A stretch of DNA of 64,000 bases, from NCBI GenBank assembly GCA_025463005.1, contig JAOAPR010000206.1, positions 1 through 64,000 on the forward strand. Reading direction: 5' to 3'. Under the pieces are notes generated by a model. It was not told the origin of the DNA and made no database searches. It worked only from the letters and a program-made list of their open reading frames with translations. The translations under genes were made by a program, and so were the position numbers. Positions 7,080 through 15,461 of this stretch are shown one piece after another. Within the stretch, counting starts at the first letter, position 1. Each line of letters starts with the position of its first letter. This stretch comes from Bryobacterales bacterium. Lineage in GTDB: Bacteria > Acidobacteriota > Terriglobia > Bryobacterales > Bryobacteraceae.

Positions 7080-8521
7080 GACGAGCTTCCCTGGTTGCGC
7101 CTCTGCTGCTGATCGGGATCGGCCTTTTATTCCTGGCTCGCAACATTTTCCCCGAGTTGCAGCTGCTGGATTATCTGGCCAAGTACTGGCCCCTGCTGCT
7201 GGTGGTGTGGGGCGGGCTGCGCCTGCTGGAGATCCTGTTCTGGTCCGCGACAGGACGGCCCCTGCCGCCGCAAGGCGTCACCGGCGGTGAATGGGTGCTG
7301 GTGATCTTCCTGTGCGCTGTCGGGGTCAGCTTGCACGCCGTGCGCGGGTTATCCGGGTGGCTGCCGGGGAGCCGGATCGAACTGGGCGGGCTGGATATCT
7401 TCGGCGAGAATTACGACTACCCGCTTTCCGCGGAGAAATCCTCGACCAAGACTCCACGCGTGGTTCTCGAAAGTTTTCGCGGCAATGCACGCATCACAAG
7501 CGGCGATGTCCAGTCCGTGAAGGTGACCGGCCATTCCACGATTCGCAGCCTGGACCAGGCTTCCGCGGATCGCACCAACCAACAAGCGCCGCTTGAAGTG
7601 GACGGAGATGCCAACGAAATCCGAATTCACACCTGGCAGAATCGGGTGTCCGGCAGCAATCGGCGCATCTCGGCCGACCTGGACATCGTGGTTCCCAAAG
7701 GGGCCAGCATCGAAGCGCACGGCCGTTCGGGCGATTTCGACATCAATGGCGTCGATGGCTCCATCGACATCAGCTCCGACAATGCCAGCGTGCGCCTGGA
7801 AGACATCGGCGGCAACGTAGTTGTGGAGGTGCGTGGCAGCGATATCGTACGCGCCGCCAAGGTTAAAGGAGCCGTGGAACTGAAGGGCCGGGGTTCCGAT
7901 ATCGACCTGCAGGACATCGCCGGACAGGTCACCATCAACGGCACGTTTACCGGGAACTCCCAGCTTCACAATCTCGCCAAGCCGCTGCGAATCATCACGC
8001 CCTATACCGAGTTTTCAGCCGAGAAGGTGGCCGACATGCGGGTCACGCTGGGCAATCTGAACGCGTCGGATCTGACAGGTCCGGTGCGAATGACGTCGTC
8101 ACGCTCGTGGGACGTGGCTTTGACGAATTTCACCAATTCTCTCGAGGTCAACCTGAACGGAGGAGACGTAGACTTGCGGCCCGGCCTGCTCCCGTTGGCG
8201 AAAATGGATGTGCATAGCCGCTCCGGCCACATCGAGCTCGCGCTGCCGCCAACCGCAAAGTTCGATCTGACGGCGACCAGTAACCGCGGTTCCGTGGATA
8301 ACGAATTCGGCGCACCACTCAAGCTGGAACCAACTGGCCGCCGTGGCGCAACGTTGCGCGGCTCCAACGGCGGATCTGCCGTGAATATTTCGACCGAGAG
8401 CGGCCAAGTGCTGGTGCGTTCGGCATCGGCTGCCGACAGCGCACGCCCTGTGCCGAACACGCCTCGCCCTCCGTCGCCGCCTCCCGTGCCGTCGAAACCG
8501 CCGCAAGCCGTCGAGCAGTAA
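7076..8521 (+). CDS. DUF5668/DUF4097 protein: LiaF-like membrane anchor with beta-helix
   Basis: 481 residues. Residues 1-100 hold three or four hydrophobic segments (LVAPLLLIGIGLLFLARNIF, YWPLLLVVWGGLRLLEILFW, GGEWVLVIFLCAVGVSLHAV). The remainder is a DUF4097-type right-handed beta-helix in which short strands repeat with S-G-D/D-I-x-G turns (GRSGDFDINGVDGSIDISSD, VEVRGSDIV, ELKGRGSDIDLQDIAG). The C-terminus is a proline-rich tail. DUF4097 beta-helices occur next to LiaF-like segments and in putative adhesin or head-group-binding proteins. As the last gene of the operon it is the likely effector, exposed outside the inner membrane. No enzymatic motif is visible. Confidence 0.85.
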   Translation: MRRASLVAPLLLIGIGLLFLARNIFPELQLLDYLAKYWPLLLVVWGGLRLLEILFWSATGRPLPPQGVTGGEWVLVIFLCAVGVSLHAVRGLSGWLPGSRIELGGLDIFGENYDYPLSAEKSSTKTPRVVLESFRGNARITSGDVQSVKVTGHSTIRSLDQASADRTNQQAPLEVDGDANEIRIHTWQNRVSGSNRRISADLDIVVPKGASIEAHGRSGDFDINGVDGSIDISSDNASVRLEDIGGNVVVEVRGSDIVRAAKVKGAVELKGRGSDIDLQDIAGQVTINGTFTGNSQLHNLAKPLRIITPYTEFSAEKVADMRVTLGNLNASDLTGPVRMTSSRSWDVALTNFTNSLEVNLNGGDVDLRPGLLPLAKMDVHSRSGHIELALPPTAKFDLTATSNRGSVDNEFGAPLKLEPTGRRGATLRGSNGGSAVNISTESGQVLVRSASAADSARPVPNTPRPPSPPPVPSKPPQAVEQ

Positions 8522-8611
8522 AAACTGTATAAGGCCAAATCCGATCAGGCATCCCACCCGTATGTAGGGTGTGACCGGAGATATTTTCGGCCACAACGGG
8601 AGAGACCTGAT

Positions 8612-10129
8612 ATGAAACTAAAATCAAAGCTACTGCTGTCTTCATTCGCGATCCTCGCAATGTTGACGGCCCCGAGCCATCGGCTATTCGCGGCCAGCCA
8701 TCGTGAAGCACCCATCACGGCCCTGGATCACAAGGCCGACATTACCGACTGGTTCGCGTTTGTGAGTCCTGAACACCCCGACCGGGTGGTCATGATTCTG
8801 AACGTGGACCCGTTCCTGGAACCGTCCAACGGTCCGAATTATTTCCCGTTCGATCCCAACATTCTGTATGAGATGAAGATCGATAACGATCGCGATGGCG
8901 TTGAAGACATCAGCTTCCAATTCCGATTCCAGACGGAAATCCGGGCGCCCGGCGTATTCACGGGATTCGTCGGCAACCTTCTCAACATTCCGCCGATTAC
9001 CGCGCTGGACGGTCCTGGATCCGAGGGGTTCAGCCTCCGCCAGAGCTACACGGTCACGATGGTTCAAGGTCCACGGCGCTCGGATCTGGCCTACGGGCAG
9101 ACGCTGTTCGCGGTTCCGAGCAACGTAGGTCCGCGCACCATGCCGAACTACAATGCACTGCGCGCCAAGGGTATATACGAGCTGCCCAACGGCGTGCGCG
9201 TGTTCGCGGGCACGGTGGCGGATCCATTCTTCATCGATCTGGGCGCCGCTTTTGATTCCCTCAACTTTCGGATGGCCGCGGGCGGCGGCGTGCTGGCTCC
9301 CAGCGTGGACGCGGACGATGCACATAACTATGCTCCCAACACTCTGGCCGGCTTCAACGTGAATTCCATCGTTCTGGAGGTCCCGATCACCATGCTGACC
9401 AACGATGGCAAGACCCACTCTGCTTCCGACAAGAATGGTGTGATCGGCACCGATGGGACGACATCCCGCCATAAAGTAACGGTTCTGCGCGACAAGAACA
9501 GCAACAACAACGGCCAGAACGATAAGGCCAACGACTGGGGCCAGGTGCAGCGCATGGGCAATCCCCTGATCAATGAGCTGATCATCGGAACGGGCTCCAA
9601 GGACAAATTCAGCATCGACGATCCGGCGAATGATTCTCAGTTCGCGAGCTTTTTCCTGGATCCGCTGCTGGCGCAGATTTTTGCGTCCCTGAAGATTCCC
9701 GTGCCTCCCGCTCCACGCACCGACCTGCTGCCGCTGGTGCAGTATACGGGACCTATCTGCCCGTTCTGCAACGAAGGCGACGCTGGACCCATTGCCGACC
9801 TTCTGCGGTTAAATACCGGCGTCCCGCCGACGCCTTTCGCGATGGCCAAACGTCTGGGCCTGCTTGCAGGCGATGCGGCCGGATTTCCGAATGGCCGTCG
9901 CCCCACTGACGACGTAGTGGACATTGCCGCGCGCGCCGTGGCTGGGATCCTGAAAAACGCCACGACGTATGGCACGCGGATTGGAGACGGGGTTAATACG
10001 CCTTCGGCCCCGATTTCAGGCACGTTCCCTTACGTTGCTCCAGCGTACAGTGGGCGCGATAGCGCGCACGCCGGTCCGGGTCAGCCCGGCTGTACGAATC
10101 AGCCCGGCGGAATCTGCCCGGTGAACTAA
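8612..10129 (+). CDS. DUF4331 family secreted protein
   Basis: 505 residues with a Sec signal peptide (SKLLLSSFAILAMLTAPSH, cleavage near residue 28). The mature protein starts SHREAPITALDHKADITDWF, the DUF4331 signature, and continues with DPNILYEMKIDNDRDGVED and DKNSNNNGQNDKANDWGQVQ. DUF4331 is widespread and of unknown function; Asp/Asn-rich loops suggest metal binding. CPFCNEGD is a lone CxxC without the histidine needed for haem. The ATG at 8612 follows GGGAGAG. A TPR protein gene follows after 24 nt; in other genomes DUF4331 proteins also sit beside TPR proteins, suggesting joint function. Confidence 0.9.
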   Translation: MKLKSKLLLSSFAILAMLTAPSHRLFAASHREAPITALDHKADITDWFAFVSPEHPDRVVMILNVDPFLEPSNGPNYFPFDPNILYEMKIDNDRDGVEDISFQFRFQTEIRAPGVFTGFVGNLLNIPPITALDGPGSEGFSLRQSYTVTMVQGPRRSDLAYGQTLFAVPSNVGPRTMPNYNALRAKGIYELPNGVRVFAGTVADPFFIDLGAAFDSLNFRMAAGGGVLAPSVDADDAHNYAPNTLAGFNVNSIVLEVPITMLTNDGKTHSASDKNGVIGTDGTTSRHKVTVLRDKNSNNNGQNDKANDWGQVQRMGNPLINELIIGTGSKDKFSIDDPANDSQFASFFLDPLLAQIFASLKIPVPPAPRTDLLPLVQYTGPICPFCNEGDAGPIADLLRLNTGVPPTPFAMAKRLGLLAGDAAGFPNGRRPTDDVVDIAARAVAGILKNATTYGTRIGDGVNTPSAPISGTFPYVAPAYSGRDSAHAGPGQPGCTNQPGGICPVN

Positions 10130-10153
10130 GCCACCAAAAACCGGAGAAATCCA

Positions 10154-11302
10154 ATGACCAAAATTACTCTGCTTATCGCGGGCGCCATGAGCGTCTTCGC
10201 GCAGACGCCGGCTGAGATCAGCATTCAGAAAGCCCAGGAGCAAATCGCGAAGCATCCCGATCATGCCGCCTATTACAGCGGCCTGGCGATGGCCTACGCG
10301 CGGCGGGCGCGCGAAACTTCCGACATCCAGTATTACGCCAAAGCTGATGAGACTTTGAAACACGCTCTTCAGATTGCGCCCGATGATTTTGAAGCCTTGA
10401 AAGTTCGCATCTGGCTGCTCTTGGGACGCCACGAGTTCGCTAAAGCCGCACAGGCCGCCGCCAAACTCAACAAGCGCGCGCCGGACGATGTTACGGTCTA
10501 CGGCTACCTGGCAGATGCCAACGCCGAGCTCGGGAATTACTCGGAAGCCGTCAAGGCCGCTCAGTGGATGCTCGATCTGCGAACCGGAAACGTGGCAGGG
10601 CTTACTCGCGCGGCGTATCAACGCGAGCTGCACGGCGACTTGTCCGGCGCGATCGAGCTGATGCAGATGGCCTACGACGCCACGGCCTTCCAGGAAACTG
10701 AGGACCGGGCCTGGCTGCTCACACAGATCGCCCATCTGCATTTCGTGGACGGAAACCTGAAGCAGGCGGAACGCTACGCGCAGGGGGCGCTCGAATTGTT
10801 TCCCCGATATCACTATGCTTTGGGCTCCCTGGCGCAGGTTCGAATCGCCCAGAACCGGCTGGACGACGCTGTGACGCTGCTCCAGCAGCGCTACGAAGCG
10901 GCGCCGCACGCAGAGAATCTGTTCGCGCTAGCCGAAGCTCTCGACAGGGCGGGTCGCAGAACAGAAGCGGCCGAAGCTTTCGCGAAGTTCGAAGAGAAGG
11001 CGCTGGCCGAATCGGCGATCGCGGATAATGCGAATCACGAACTGATGTCGTATTACACCGACTTCGCGCACCAGCCCGAAAAGGCGCTCGAAATCGGCCG
11101 CGCCGAGCTCGCAAGGAGGCATGACGTGTACACGCTCGACGCGTATGCCTGGGCGCTGGCTGCCAGCGGCGACTACCGGCAAGCGGATGCCGAGATTCGC
11201 AAGGCTCTCGCGGTAGGCGTGAAGGATCCCAAGATTCTGCAGCACGCCGCGGCGATCGCCGCCAAGCTCACTTTGGAACCAGCAGAATCCGCACGTCCAT
11301 AA
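10154..11302 (+). CDS. TPR-repeat protein
   Basis: 382 residues, signal-like N-terminus (ITLLIAGAMSVFAQ), preceded by GGAG. The body is a run of tetratricopeptide helices, for example YYAKADETLKHALQIAPDDF, KAAQAAAKLNKRAPDDVTVY, NLKQAERYAQGALELFPRYH and DYRQADAEIRKALAVGVKDP. It is probably periplasmic and serves protein-protein contacts, perhaps for the DUF4331 protein encoded 24 nt upstream. The last 35 nt overlap the 3-prime end of the convergent glycerate kinase gene, and the final ten residues look like non-conserved extension. Confidence 0.85.
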   Translation: MTKITLLIAGAMSVFAQTPAEISIQKAQEQIAKHPDHAAYYSGLAMAYARRARETSDIQYYAKADETLKHALQIAPDDFEALKVRIWLLLGRHEFAKAAQAAAKLNKRAPDDVTVYGYLADANAELGNYSEAVKAAQWMLDLRTGNVAGLTRAAYQRELHGDLSGAIELMQMAYDATAFQETEDRAWLLTQIAHLHFVDGNLKQAERYAQGALELFPRYHYALGSLAQVRIAQNRLDDAVTLLQQRYEAAPHAENLFALAEALDRAGRRTEAAEAFAKFEEKALAESAIADNANHELMSYYTDFAHQPEKALEIGRAELARRHDVYTLDAYAWALAASGDYRQADAEIRKALAVGVKDPKILQHAAAIAAKLTLEPAESARP

Positions 11303-12545
11303 CGTTGGTTCCGGTAGGTCCGGTCTTGACTAACGCGTCAAGACGACCGAAGAAGTGGTACGAGTCGTTGTTATCAAGGAACTCGCGTGCGTCAAGGTTC
11401 AAATCCCGGGCGCGCGCGAGCGTTCGTTCATCCGCGATTGCTCCGGCCGCATCGGTGGGACCGTCCAGGCCATCGGTGCCTCCGCTGAAGATGGTGGCTG
11501 GGCCGCGTCCTTCGAGCGCGATCGCCGCTGCCAGGACGAATTCCTGATTCCGACCACCGAGCCCGTTCCCGCGCACGGCTACCGTCGTCTCGCCGCCGGA
11601 AAGGACACATGCCGGCCGCCGAACCGGCCGCCCTGTCACCAGGATTTCTCTTACGATGGCCGCGTGCATCCCGGCGATCTCGCGGGTTTCCCCTTCGACG
11701 CAACTCGAGAGCACCAGAGTGCGATATCCGAGATCCTTCGCCTTGCGAGCCGCCGCATCCATCGCCAGGCGATTGCCGCCGACAATCAGATTTTGCACCC
11801 GCCCGAGCTTGGTGTCGCCGGGCTTGGGGGTTTCGCGCAGAACGTCCGCGGGAACGATGACACCATACTTGCGCAGCACGGAGTCGGCCTGCTCGATTGT
11901 CGAGCGATCGCCGACGGTCGGTCCCGACCCGATGACGTCCAGGTCGTCGCCGATCACATCGGACAGAATCAGCGTGACCAGGGTGGCCGGATACGCGGTG
12001 GCTGCGAGCTGCCCGCCTTTGATCAGGCTCAGGTGCTTGCGGACGGTGTTGAGCTCGTGTATCGTCGCGCCTGCGTTGAGTAGCTGGCGGGTGATCGCCT
12101 GCTTAACGGCTAGCGTGAGCGGAGGCGCGGGAGCGGGCAACAGGGCCGACGCCCCACCGGAAATGAGGCAAATCAGCAAGTCGCGCGGCCCGGCGTTCTG
12201 GGCGATCTCGAGAACGCGACACGCCCCTTCGACGCCGCGATTGTCGGGGATCGGATGGCTTGCGGGCGTGAGCGCGATTCTTCTCACTCTGGCAACGGTC
12301 CCGTCAGGAACGACCACGGCGCCGCCTGCGATCCTTCGCCCTAGAATGCTCTCAACGGCGCCAGCCATCGCCGCACTGGCTTTCCCCGCTCCGATCACGT
12401 GGACATGGTCGAAATCGGCCATCCGGTGGCGGCGGCGGCCGGCGATCAGCGTGCGCCCGTCAAATTCAAGATGGCGGAGAACGGCCGCATACGGGTCGGC
12501 GGCTGCGAGCGCCGCGCGAAAGATCTGGAGAGCATGTTTGCGCAC
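11268..12545 (-). CDS. Glycerate 2-kinase (DUF4147/MOFRL family)
   Basis: About 425 residues in the two-domain architecture of class II glycerate kinases (GckA/TtuD-like). The DUF4147 domain has VHVIGAGKASAAMAGAVE, VPDGTVARVRRI, LISGGASALLPAPAPPLTL and TVRKHLSLIKGGQLA. The C-terminal MOFRL domain has LSGGETTVAVRGNGLGGRNQ, FSGGTDGLDGPTDAAGA and DNNDSYHFF. It phosphorylates D-glycerate to 2-phosphoglycerate, feeding lower glycolysis. The frame reaches a TTG at 12566, but that lies inside an inverted-repeat element starting at 12564, so I prefer GTG 12545 (product begins RKHALQIF after Met). The 3-prime end overlaps the convergent TPR gene. Confidence 0.93.
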   Translation of the reverse strand: MRKHALQIFRAALAAADPYAAVLRHLEFDGRTLIAGRRRHRMADFDHVHVIGAGKASAAMAGAVESILGRRIAGGAVVVPDGTVARVRRIALTPASHPIPDNRGVEGACRVLEIAQNAGPRDLLICLISGGASALLPAPAPPLTLAVKQAITRQLLNAGATIHELNTVRKHLSLIKGGQLAATAYPATLVTLILSDVIGDDLDVIGSGPTVGDRSTIEQADSVLRKYGVIVPADVLRETPKPGDTKLGRVQNLIVGGNRLAMDAAARKAKDLGYRTLVLSSCVEGETREIAGMHAAIVREILVTGRPVRRPACVLSGGETTVAVRGNGLGGRNQEFVLAAAIALEGRGPATIFSGGTDGLDGPTDAAGAIADERTLARARDLNLDAREFLDNNDSYHFFGRLDALVKTGPTGTNVMDVRILLVPK

Positions 12546-12563
12546 TGGTCTAGGAGCTACTGA

Positions 12564-12648
12564 CAAATGGCGACAGCCAGCCGATTTCGGCGTGCCGTTG
12601 CCGACAGGGGAGCAGTTGTTCTTCGAAATCGGAGGCTGTCCCCATTTG
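12564..12648. repeat. REP-like inverted repeat (26/25-nt arms)
   Basis: The left arm 12564-12589 and right arm 12624-12648 are nearly perfect inverted repeats, e.g. CCGATTTCG with CGAAATCGG, GACAGCC with GGCTGTC, and CAAATGG with CCATTTG. They differ by one missing base and one mismatch, and enclose a 34-nt loop. Size and symmetry fit a palindromic REP/BIME unit or a small MITE between aroK and the glycerate kinase gene. I see no second copy in this window. Confidence 0.6.
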
Positions 12649-12666
12649 CTGGAATGAGCGGCATTT

Positions 12667-13194
12667 TCAAAAGAGCGGCAGCGCCAGAATTTTCGCCGCC
12701 GTAGCGGCCGCGTCGTCGTTCTCGACCACGACGCAGTAATCAGCGCGCTCGTAACCGGACCGGCGCACGGCGAACAACTCCCGCAGCTTCTCCGGATCGC
12801 GCGCCAGCGGCCGATGGCTGTAACCCGCTAATCGCCGCTCGACCGTCGCAAACGAACAATCCAGCCACACCGTGACGCCGTTGTTCGAGACCATCTGAAA
12901 ATTCTCGTCGGTCAAGAGAGCCCCGCCTCCTAGAGCGATTACGCAGGGCCGCCCTGCTTCGACTGAACGGACGCGTTCCCGCAGTGCGGCGGTCTCGGCT
13001 CGCCGAAACTCAGCTTCGCCGCGGGTATCGAAAATCTGGGTGATGGGCATTCGTTCGCGCGTTTCGATATCTTGATCGAGATCGGCGAATCCCCAACCGA
13101 GCTCTTCGGCCAGAGCGCGCCCGACAGTGGATTTGCCGCTCCCCATGAACCCCACCAGGAAAATTCCCGGAGTTCGCTTTAACTTAAGAATCAT
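12667..13194 (-). CDS. aroK: Shikimate kinase
   Basis: 175 residues from ATG 13194. Walker A GFMGSGKSTVG is near the start, followed by the DxD of the shikimate site (GFADLDQDIETRERM), the RRAETAALRER region, the GGGALL motif and the lid sequence HRPLARD with its catalytic arginine. It catalyses ATP-dependent phosphorylation of shikimate in chorismate synthesis. The frame extends to ATG 13236, but the extra 14 residues precede the conserved start and overlap the divergent LON-domain gene start at 13235, so the shorter form is preferred. No other aro gene is adjacent. Confidence 0.95.
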   Translation of the reverse strand: MILKLKRTPGIFLVGFMGSGKSTVGRALAEELGWGFADLDQDIETRERMPITQIFDTRGEAEFRRAETAALRERVRSVEAGRPCVIALGGGALLTDENFQMVSNNGVTVWLDCSFATVERRLAGYSHRPLARDPEKLRELFAVRRSGYERADYCVVVENDDAAATAAKILALPLF

Positions 13195-13234
13195 TGCGTG
13201 GCGGGCGCATGGGCGCGAACGCCATAATAGTAAC

Positions 13235-13864
13235 ATGCAGGACGGCTTACTGCCGCTGTTTCCGCTTCAGGTCGTGCTGCTTCCGGGATCGCAACTCCCC
13301 TTACATATTTTCGAGGACCGCTACAAGGAAATGATCGGAGAAGTGCTGCGCGAAGAAGTTGAGTTCGGGGTGGTTCTGGCCAGCGAAAAAGGGATCGTTA
13401 ATACCGGGTGCACCGCCACGGTGGACCGCGTCCTGCGCGAATACTCCGACGGCCGGCTGGATATTCTGACGCGCGGCCGTCGGCGCTTCGAGATTCTGCT
13501 CCTCAACGACGAGCGCTCTTTCCTGCGCGGCGCCGTCGAGTTTTTCGACGATGAGCAGGCGGAGCCGGCGGCACCGGATCTGCTGCAGAGCGTGATCGCG
13601 GGATACAACGAGCTGCAATCGATCACATCCAGCGATCCCCTGGAACCGGACGGAGCGGGCGATCCCCGCTTGAGCTTTCGTCTGGCACAGGACGTACCGG
13701 ATCTGGGATTTCGGCAGACGCTGCTGGTCACGCGCAGCGAAGCGGAACGGATGCGACGCATCGCCGATTTCCTTCCGGGATACCTGCAGCGCCGGCGCAA
13801 GGTCCAGCACACCAAGGACGTCGCCGGTCGCAACGGCCACGGGCATCGATCCGAACAAACTTAA
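13235..13864 (+). CDS. LON substrate-binding-domain protein
   Basis: 209 residues from ATG 13235. The N-terminal LON domain reads LPLFPLQVVLLPGSQLPLHI then FEDRYKEMI, with the conserved GCTATV and LTRGRRRFEI strands. The C-terminal helical half ends in a basic tail. There is no AAA+ or protease domain, so this is the stand-alone LON type often annotated as peptidase S16, of uncertain role. The frame is open upstream but the earlier 36 codons lie over aroK. There is no Shine-Dalgarno; CATAAT lies 6 nt before the ATG, compatible with a leaderless mRNA. Its stop overlaps the next start by one base (TAATG). Confidence 0.9.
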   Translation: MQDGLLPLFPLQVVLLPGSQLPLHIFEDRYKEMIGEVLREEVEFGVVLASEKGIVNTGCTATVDRVLREYSDGRLDILTRGRRRFEILLLNDERSFLRGAVEFFDDEQAEPAAPDLLQSVIAGYNELQSITSSDPLEPDGAGDPRLSFRLAQDVPDLGFRQTLLVTRSEAERMRRIADFLPGYLQRRRKVQHTKDVAGRNGHGHRSEQT

Positions 13865-14547
13865 TGAGCGTACTAATTTTCGATGCGGACGACACGCTGT
13901 GGGAAAACAATATCTACTTCGAGCGTGCCTTCGACGATTTCGTGGAGTTTCTGGCACATTCCGCGCTCACGCCGGCACAGGTTCGCGAAGTGCTCAATGA
14001 GATCGAGCTGGTGAACTCCAAACTTCACGGGTACGGATCGCTTAATTTCGGACGGAATTTGCAGCAGGCCTACCAGCACCTGGCCGAGCGCGAAATTCGT
14101 CCGGACGACCTGGAACACGTGATGTCGCTGGCGGAGCGAATTCTCCGGCAGCCGATCGAGCTGATCGAAGGGGTGGAAGAGACGCTCGAAGAATTAAACC
14201 AGCGGCATAAGCTCGCGCTGTTCACGAAAGGCCATCCCGACGAGCAGCGTCTGAAGGTCGACCGCTCCGGCCTGGGCCGCTATTTTTCTCACACCGCCAT
14301 TGTGAAGGAAAAAGACTCGCCGGCGTATCTCAATCTGATCGAGGAAAACGCTTTCGCTGCGGCGAATTCCTGGATGATCGGCAATTCGCCTAAGTCGGAT
14401 ATCAACCCTGCATTGGAGGCGGGTTTGGGAGCCGTACTGGTTCCCCACGCGCGCACCTGGGTGCTGGAGCATCAGGAGCTGCGCGCCCCGGCTGGCGCTC
14501 GATTCCTGCAAGTCGAGCGATTCGCCGATTTGCGGCGGCATTTTTAG
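13864..14547 (+). CDS. HAD-family hydrolase
   Basis: 227 residues. Motif I DADDTLWEN is near the N-terminus, motif II is in ALFTKG, and motif III/IV in IGNSPKSDINPALEAGLGA with the conserved lysine and paired acidic residue. The cap is helical, typical of YjjG/phosphoglycolate phosphatase-like enzymes. The substrate cannot be told from sequence; a nucleotide or sugar-phosphate phosphatase is likely. Translation is coupled to the LON-domain gene by TAATG. The last 4 nt overlap the end of the convergent FHA gene. Confidence 0.9.
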   Translation: MSVLIFDADDTLWENNIYFERAFDDFVEFLAHSALTPAQVREVLNEIELVNSKLHGYGSLNFGRNLQQAYQHLAEREIRPDDLEHVMSLAERILRQPIELIEGVEETLEELNQRHKLALFTKGHPDEQRLKVDRSGLGRYFSHTAIVKEKDSPAYLNLIEENAFAAANSWMIGNSPKSDINPALEAGLGAVLVPHARTWVLEHQELRAPAGARFLQVERFADLRRHF

Positions 14548-15458
14548 CCGAGCAGGATCGTTTGCTGCGCGGGTCCCCGTGGAGTTCGGGAAAATTCCAG
14601 CGCCATGTCCGATTTTTCCGCTTCGACGATGATCCGCTCGCACGGGCCGAAGAACGCGGCGGCTTCTTGCGGGGGCATGACCGGCACCAACGCCCTCAGC
14701 ACCCGCGGATCCCAGAAACGGAACGTTATTGCCGCGCCGGAGGATGTGTGCAGGTTCACGAAGCTCGCGAAGTGCGAACGGACTTTCTCCAGGCCGGCTT
14801 GGGACGTTCCGTAGAATCCCCAGCCGCGGCCCCATCCGTCCTTGATCAGCACGTGCACCAGGCGAGCATCAGCGGGCAGCGCGACCAGGAACGCCGTCGC
14901 TCCGCCCGCGCTGTCCAAACACGAATACGTCTCGCCGGAAGAATCGAGAAACGCAGGGATGCGGGAATCGCGCGACGCGTCGACAATCGTGAATACTTGC
15001 TCGCCCGGGGCGTACAGCGCGCTCAACAATGCGGTTTCGGCCGAGGAGTACCCGGCCTGCAGTGCAGAAATTCCGCCGCCGCCCAAGGTCTGCGCTGCGA
15101 CCGCGACGGGGGTCGGCGCCGTCGTCAATCTCGGCAGTCCGACGCCGGTAATCAAAGGCAGCTCGTCTACGTGAATGCGAAATGTGGATCCGCCCGCCAC
15201 CACGGTATCGCCTTCCTGAACCACCTGTTCGGTGATGCGCGATCCGTTCACGAAGGTGCCGTTGCTCGAACCGAGGTCGCGGATCCGGCACTGCGTTCCG
15301 TCGCATTCCACAGAAAAATGCGTGCCGGAGAGATACCCGTCTTCGGCGACGGCGTAGTCGGATTTGCCGGTGCGTCCGATACGCACGATGCTTCCGCCGC
15401 GTACTTCGATGCGCCTCCCTACGATCGGTCCGGAAACAGCCTCCAGGATGACCACCAT
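14544..15458 (-). CDS. FHA domain fused to DUF4123 domain
   Basis: 304 residues. The FHA domain (about 1-95) has the canonical phosphothreonine-binding residues: IVRIGRTGKSD, YLSGTHFSVE and DLGSSNGTFVNGSRI (G-R, S-x-x-H, S-S-N-G). After a linker, residues 130-300 look like DUF4123: AFLVALPADARLVHVLIKDG, WGFYGTSQAGLEKVRSHF, ITFRFWDPRVLRALVPVM and FFGPCERI. DUF4123 proteins are type VI secretion adaptors that load effectors on VgrG, and FHA proteins also regulate these systems, but no such genes are visible here. The stop lies 3 nt from the tsaB start side, so it is downstream of tsaB in the same transcript. Confidence 0.85.
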   Translation of the reverse strand: MVVILEAVSGPIVGRRIEVRGGSIVRIGRTGKSDYAVAEDGYLSGTHFSVECDGTQCRIRDLGSSNGTFVNGSRITEQVVQEGDTVVAGGSTFRIHVDELPLITGVGLPRLTTAPTPVAVAAQTLGGGGISALQAGYSSAETALLSALYAPGEQVFTIVDASRDSRIPAFLDSSGETYSCLDSAGGATAFLVALPADARLVHVLIKDGWGRGWGFYGTSQAGLEKVRSHFASFVNLHTSSGAAITFRFWDPRVLRALVPVMPPQEAAAFFGPCERIIVEAEKSDMALEFSRTPRGPAQQTILLG

Positions 15459-15461
15459 GGC

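Noticed and set aside
8555-8571. Short hairpin CACCC/GGGTG between the DUF4097 and DUF4331 genes
   Set aside because: Only 5 bp, no T-run; too weak to call a terminator.
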